64,000 bases of DNA from Gonatopus flavifemur (Eukaryota > Arthropoda > Insecta > Hymenoptera > Dryinidae). The notes below the pieces were generated by a model. The model was not told the origin of the DNA. It worked only from the letters and a program-made list of their open reading frames with translations, and ran no database searches. Both the position numbers and the translations under genes were made by a program. Shown here piece by piece: positions 59,968-64,000 of this stretch (the stretch's first letter is position 1; the number at the start of each line of letters is the position of its first letter). The stretch is taken from NCBI GenBank assembly GCA_018340375.1, contig JAFFJZ010000008.1, forward strand, positions 3,968,001 to 4,032,000, given 5' to 3'.

Positions 59968-60341
59968 CCCATACAGCACCGGGAGGTTTCTTGAACGTTC
60001 AGGAGACGTGCTTGATTTCACAGAGAACATGCAAATAACGTCTCAGGATGTTCTAAAAACGTCGCATGTATGTCCCAGGGACATGCAAATGTCTCGGTTA
60101 GTTCTATCTATGTCCCCGTGTGACTTTGTGGTTTTTCAAGGTTAGTTTTCATGAAAGTATGTTTAGAAGACATGATGAGAACGTCTGGTAGTGGATCAAA
60201 AGAACGTGCTTAGAACGTATTCAAGGATATCTACTGGGAAGGTACTTTAAACGTTTGTAAAACTTGCTCCAGCAGGACCAGAACACGCAAAACCAAGAGC
60301 AAGTTTTCAAAACGTTCAAAGAACTTTCTGTGATGTCTGGG
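59968..60341. mobile_element. Foldback of about 375 bp (CCCA-ACA-CAC ends)
   Basis: CCCATACAGCACCGGGAGGT, TTCTTGAACGTTC at the left resembles the reversed right end (CCCAGACATCACAGAAAGTT, CTTTGAACGTT). AACGT motifs are frequent inside. The arms are imperfect. Confidence 0.5.
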
Positions 60342-61245
60342 AATTGTTATGACCTTTTTGTTTCGGAGAATATCTGTTATAGACTTTTTGACCTCAGATT
60401 CGAGTTCACCGGTATATATGTATGTGTGTGTTGAACCTAAAAACTGGGTTAAAAAATTTTATTGAGTTTAATAATGTAACTAATAACAGATGAATGGAAC
60501 CACGATATGTCTGAAATCCGATATGTTATATTGTGGTTACATTGTAGCAACTTTTGATGAGTATGAAATTCCACTTTACCAGTCCATTGCATGTAACAAG
60601 AAGTTGATAGCGCGTGTGATCTTGAGTTACATCGTAGTTATGATGCGGTAACAAACTGCGTTAAGTGGGCTTTGAATAAAATTTGTAAGATTGCGAGGAG
60701 GAAGTATTATGTTGACCTTGGAAAATTCGACAAAGATCACTCGAAGGTGAAAGTTATTCTTTCTAATGGAACCACATACCTTCAGTCATGGTATAGGATT
60801 ATGCATGAAAAACTGAGAAGCTTTTACCTGAAACGTGTTTCCATGCAACCTCGACTTTCTAGGATAAACGTTCTGAGATGAATGGTTGCGATTTGATTTC
60901 ATGAATTACTTTGAGTGCTTCCCAATAAAAGCAACGTAGATGCAGCGGTTCTTAGTTTTTTTTGTAAGTGATTGGAGGGAATTCTAACAGATATGACGCC
61001 AGCTAAACTGTTTTTCTGAACGACTTGAATGCGGTACAATGGAACTGAATAATTTTAATTCAAGGGTCTACGGTAGCACATTAGGCAAACACCTCAATGA
61101 GAATTAGTTATCTATATTGTTCCAGTTCTGAATAAGCTCTTTTCTATGACTGATGAAGAACTAACAAGGAAAACTAGCGAGACGCTGGTTAATGACCGAT
61201 AAGTGGGATCCAGCTAGCATTGGTTGGGTGAAATTAATCACCTAC
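60342..61245. other. Intron spacer, nothing recognised
   Basis: AT-rich; a 69-codon + frame at 60672 has no family features. Confidence 0.4.
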
Positions 61246-61619
61246 AAATCCCGTACAGCACAACCACCGATCGTCCACCTAGGACTTCGGTGGACTGGGG
61301 GTGAAGAATTAGTGGAGAAATGGGAGCCGTGGAAATAAGGGAGAAATAAGGGAGAGTCTCCGTTGAAGCGACGGAGAAATCTCCGCCTCCTGTATTTGCG
61401 ATATAATTCATATCGGTGCATTTACATAACCAAATCTGAATGTATAAATTCACGAATTTGAGTTTTATTGAAAATACAGCGAGCGGATATTTCTCTGTTG
61501 CCTCTCCGTTGCCTCAACGAAGACTCCCTTATTTCCACGGCTCCCATTTCTCCACTAATTCTCCAACTCCAGTCCGGCGAAGTCCTAGGTGGAGGATCGG
61601 TGGTTGTGCTGCATGGGAT
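61246..61619. mobile_element. 374-bp foldback with arms of about 150 bp
   Basis: The left arm (CCCGTACAGCACAACCACCG, CCACCTAGGACTTCG, AGAATTAGTGGAGAAATGGG, AGCCGTGGAAATAAGGGAG) reappears inverted at 61475-61619 with few changes. The left arm has an extra AAATAAGGGAG repeat. A diverged shorter relative is at 4869-5000. Long frames on both strands are mirror artefacts of the arms. Confidence 0.82.
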
Positions 61620-61912
61620 CAATATGTAATGATTTGGATAATTAGTAATAATAAATCTCAAAATGAATGAAATATTCGCACTTTTATATGCCAGTATTAT
61701 GAGGTGTGCGGAACAACACAATTGATTTATTATTATTTTTCCGTTACCTAAAAATTCTCTATTTTTCTGTATTTTTCCACAAAATATATATTTTTTGAAA
61801 ATTTTAAACCCTGAATGTAACAAATTTTCCATTGTCCCAATGAAGGTAGCACTCGCAAATGCCTTAGCCTTACTAAATCATTGCAAAGCACTTGTGAGTT
61901 TTACTTTCTCTC

Positions 61913-62179
61913 TACATTGAGAAAACAGATATCTTGAAAAATACCATAATTTATGGATTTTTGGCGTTGGTTTGACCCGAGTCAAAATATTTACGTTAAT
62001 GAACCTCTAAAAGTCCCATAATTTTTGGGACTTTTGTAGAGAAGTATGGTACCTTCCTTATAAAAGTCCCAGCCATTATCTTTTAGAGATATCTTCACGT
62101 GAATATTTTGACTCGGATGAGACCAACGCCAAGAATCCGTAAGTTATGGTATTTTTCGAGATACCTTCTTCTCCGTGTA
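61913..62179. mobile_element. 267-bp MITE with TACA(T/C)(T/G)GAGAA ends
   Basis: TACATTGAGAAAACAGATAT, TTGAAAAATACCATAATTTA and TTGGCGTTGGT, AGTCAAAATATT pair with the inverse of AATATTTTGACTCGG, ACCAACGCCAAGAATCC, TTATGGTATTTTTCGAGATA, TTCTTCTCCGTGTA. AAAACAGATAT and CCATAATTTAT are shared with 8064-8263, so the two families may be related. Confidence 0.78.
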
Positions 62180-62809
62180 GTGCAGCGTTACTGAACTCGT
62201 GAATGTCTAGAGAATTTTTGCTATGGAACTGCTTAATGCCTCCTCAATTACTAAATACCACTGTGTGAAGTACCGGTCAGTGTCTTATCAATTACTGATA
62301 AACATTATATAAGGTACTGGTAAGTGACTCAGAGATCACTCGCTCAATGTATACTTAGTTCTTTTTTATAATGTCTTCACAAGTAAGATCACATCAATGT
62401 AACCGTTTTATAACACTCGTAACGTATTACATAACACACGTGTAACGTGCCTGTAAGTTACTGGTAACGCAAAAGTTGTGACACGAAAACATGTAACTGT
62501 TACATAACATCAACATAACAGAGTTATCAGGTGTTATATATCACACCTGAATACCTTTTATATATAAAATTGATATTACATAAAAATTTGTAACATTCCT
62601 CTTCTCAAAATTTGACCATCTCATACCTAATTTTCATCAATCACGCAGACAGACAGACACGAAACCAAAATCGTTCCTTGAGTTTAGAGGAACGTTTTGG
62701 CCTAGGAGATTTTGAGTTTTGGGAGAAAAAAATGTTCGTTCCACCGAAACGATCACAAAGCTTCCCTCTCACGTGGAAGCAGAAACAAATGTTCAAACCT
62801 TCAGTTTTC
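62180..62809. other. Spacer with recurrent GTAAC motifs
   Basis: 62390-62540 has many GTAAC/GTTAC and ATAACA motifs on both strands, a low-complexity region. No gene was recognised. Confidence 0.4.
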
Positions 62810-62975
62810 ACAATTCTATGAATTCTTGAATGTTTTAATAGCAACCTTTGGACTTCTAACATTTCCTAGTTGCATCTATTGAAGATGGACGAAAACTTTT
62901 TACAACATTGTTTATGTAGATTCTCATGTTCTACAATTTTTATTTCAAATTTTTTCGATTCCACTTTAAAAAACG
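62810..62975 (+). repeat. Local duplication, copy 1
   Basis: CACAATTCTATGAATTCTTG, AATGTTTTAATAGCAACC, TTTTTACAACATTGTTTA, CATGTTCTACAATTTTTATT and TTTCGATT recur in order at 63773-63905 in the same direction, about 960 bp away. Confidence 0.75.
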
Positions 62976-63772
62976 CGGTGCCAAACTTACGGGAAGGGGA
63001 GCAAAAAAATCAAAAGGGTTTTTTAAATAACACGAGGAGAAGAGGGAAAATTGAAAAATGTTTCAAATAAAAGTCGCGAATAATAAAATTTTACATGAAA
63101 ACTGTTCTACGACATTTTCCGTTATTATCAATGGGTGCGACAGGGGGACATTTGAAGTTGAAGGGGCCAAAGGGAAAACTTCAAAAAATCATAACAACGT
63201 CAAAAATTGAGCTGTCGACACAAAATTTTTTTTGAATCCCATTACAATTTTTTGCTTTATATCTTCAGTGGCATAATTTTTTTCTGAAATATTTTCCTTT
63301 TGTCTTATAACGATTTGAAAATTTGTTCGCACGATTCACCCTCGAAAATGGATCCGTGAATTTTTCAACCGCATCCACGTTATTTCTTGCAAAATTCCCA
63401 ATCAGAAAGTCTAATATAATTTCTCTCCATCTTCTGTTGTTTGAGAATTGTAGGGAATTTAAAAAATATACCAAAATCTTTGTCGCAACTACGCCAATGT
63501 ATACCACTACATACAACGCAACGCGTACGTTTGTTCGGAACTGCTCGAGTAAATTCGGGGGTACTTCGTGTAGCCGGGAATACAAAATATGTACCTGTAC
63601 ACCTCTCTGTTTCTTTCTTCGATGAACGGGGTGAGATTTATAGTGGTACAATAAGAGAATTTTATTTAAAGCAATAGAATCATCAAACAGAAGCACAAAT
63701 GTTGCAGATTACAAAGAGAAACGATAACACTCCACTAAATGAAGAGAAAAAAAATGTTTAAACATCTTAATT
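62976..63772. other. Sequence between the duplicated segments
   Basis: 63265-63696 has open frames on both strands (143 codons on -, 100 on +) over a CpG-containing part (63500-63640), but no domain is recognised. It may be part of an unknown mobile element bracketed by the two copies. Confidence 0.3.
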
Positions 63773-63905
63773 CTTCACAATCTTATGATTTCTTGAATGT
63801 TTTAATAGCAACCCTTGAGCTTTCAACTTTTCGTAGTCGCAAATTTTTTACAACATTGTTTACATGTTCTACAATTTTCATTTCAAAATTCCTCGATTTT
63901 ACTGT
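63773..63905 (+). repeat. Local duplication, copy 2
   Basis: CACAATCTTATGATTTCTTG, AATGTTTTAATAGCAACCCT, TTTTTTACAACATTGTTTAC, ATGTTCTACAATTTTCATTT and CTCGATTTTACT match 62810-62975. One gap of about 20 bases separates the copies in the middle. Confidence 0.75.
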
Positions 63906-64000
63906 GAAATATCATCGGAATTTTCCTGTGTACATCAACCGGAAAATTCCAATCACTGATGTGGAAAAGCATTTCCGGTACATTTATATTGAATCTCCGA

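Noticed and set aside
61422..61832. 136-codon minus-strand frame
   Set aside because: Most of it is the right arm of the 61246-61619 foldback; the facing arm gives a related frame.
63265..63696. 143-codon minus-strand frame
   Set aside because: A + strand frame of 100 codons overlaps it; neither has a recognised domain. Kept only as part of an unknown segment.
1..64000. CRISPR array, bacterial operon or virus-derived gene cluster
   Set aside because: No regularly spaced short direct repeats, no operon-like coding density and no recognisable viral protein; the split gene, mariners and MITEs indicate insect nuclear DNA.

Overview
The window is AT-rich insect nuclear DNA. It has long introns, many short foldback (MITE-like) repeats, decayed mariner transposons and few coding bases. 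The only protein-coding gene I can recognise is the 5' part of grainyhead (grh), a transcription factor of the grainyhead/CP2 family, on the + strand. Two coding exons are visible. Exon 1 (23417-23479) encodes MSTCTEEADNTS... and ends at a GTTAGT donor. Exon 2 (43129-43889) begins at a TAG acceptor and ends at a GTGAGT donor. Joined in phase they read ...EALSP|VQEGPVSP..., followed by LATMQPVNVLDLH and IDLIYNDGQKTVMY. These correspond to segments I recall from Drosophila Grh (SLSPIQQG, LATM-NVNVLDLH, HIDLIYNDGSKTVIY). The DNA-binding and dimerisation exons must lie beyond position 64000. The order (hymenopteran or other) cannot be settled from this sequence; a holometabolous insect is likely.

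Layout. 1-20000 is the upstream flank. It holds a mariner fragment at the left edge, a second mariner fragment of the mauritiana (Mos1-like) subfamily near 10.0-10.4 kb, a young foldback element with perfect 30-bp terminal repeats and a perfect 10-bp target duplication at 8429-8754, and many other foldbacks. 19.4-23.1 kb is richer in CpG, with purine tracts, (CGA)n, (TA)n and pyrimidine tracts; this is the most likely grh promoter and 5' UTR region. 23480-43128 is a 19.6-kb first coding intron with a decayed Mos1-like mariner (about 29.15-30.33 kb) whose terminal repeat is split by a nested foldback, a nested pair at 35.7-36.1 kb, and many other insertions. 43890-64000 is the 5' part of the next intron, with a cluster of four foldbacks just after exon 2, a CpG-rich promoter-like block at 58.4-58.9 kb and a run of large foldbacks from 59.2 to 62.2 kb.

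There is no new multi-gene system here. The points of interest are the grh 5' structure, the candidate regulatory blocks, and an unusually readable record of nested small transposons, many sharing the terminal motif CAC(N)GAGAAA next to a TA dinucleotide. No tRNA, rRNA, CRISPR array or virus-like gene was seen. Most of the longer open frames are chance frames in AT-rich, low-complexity or repeat DNA.
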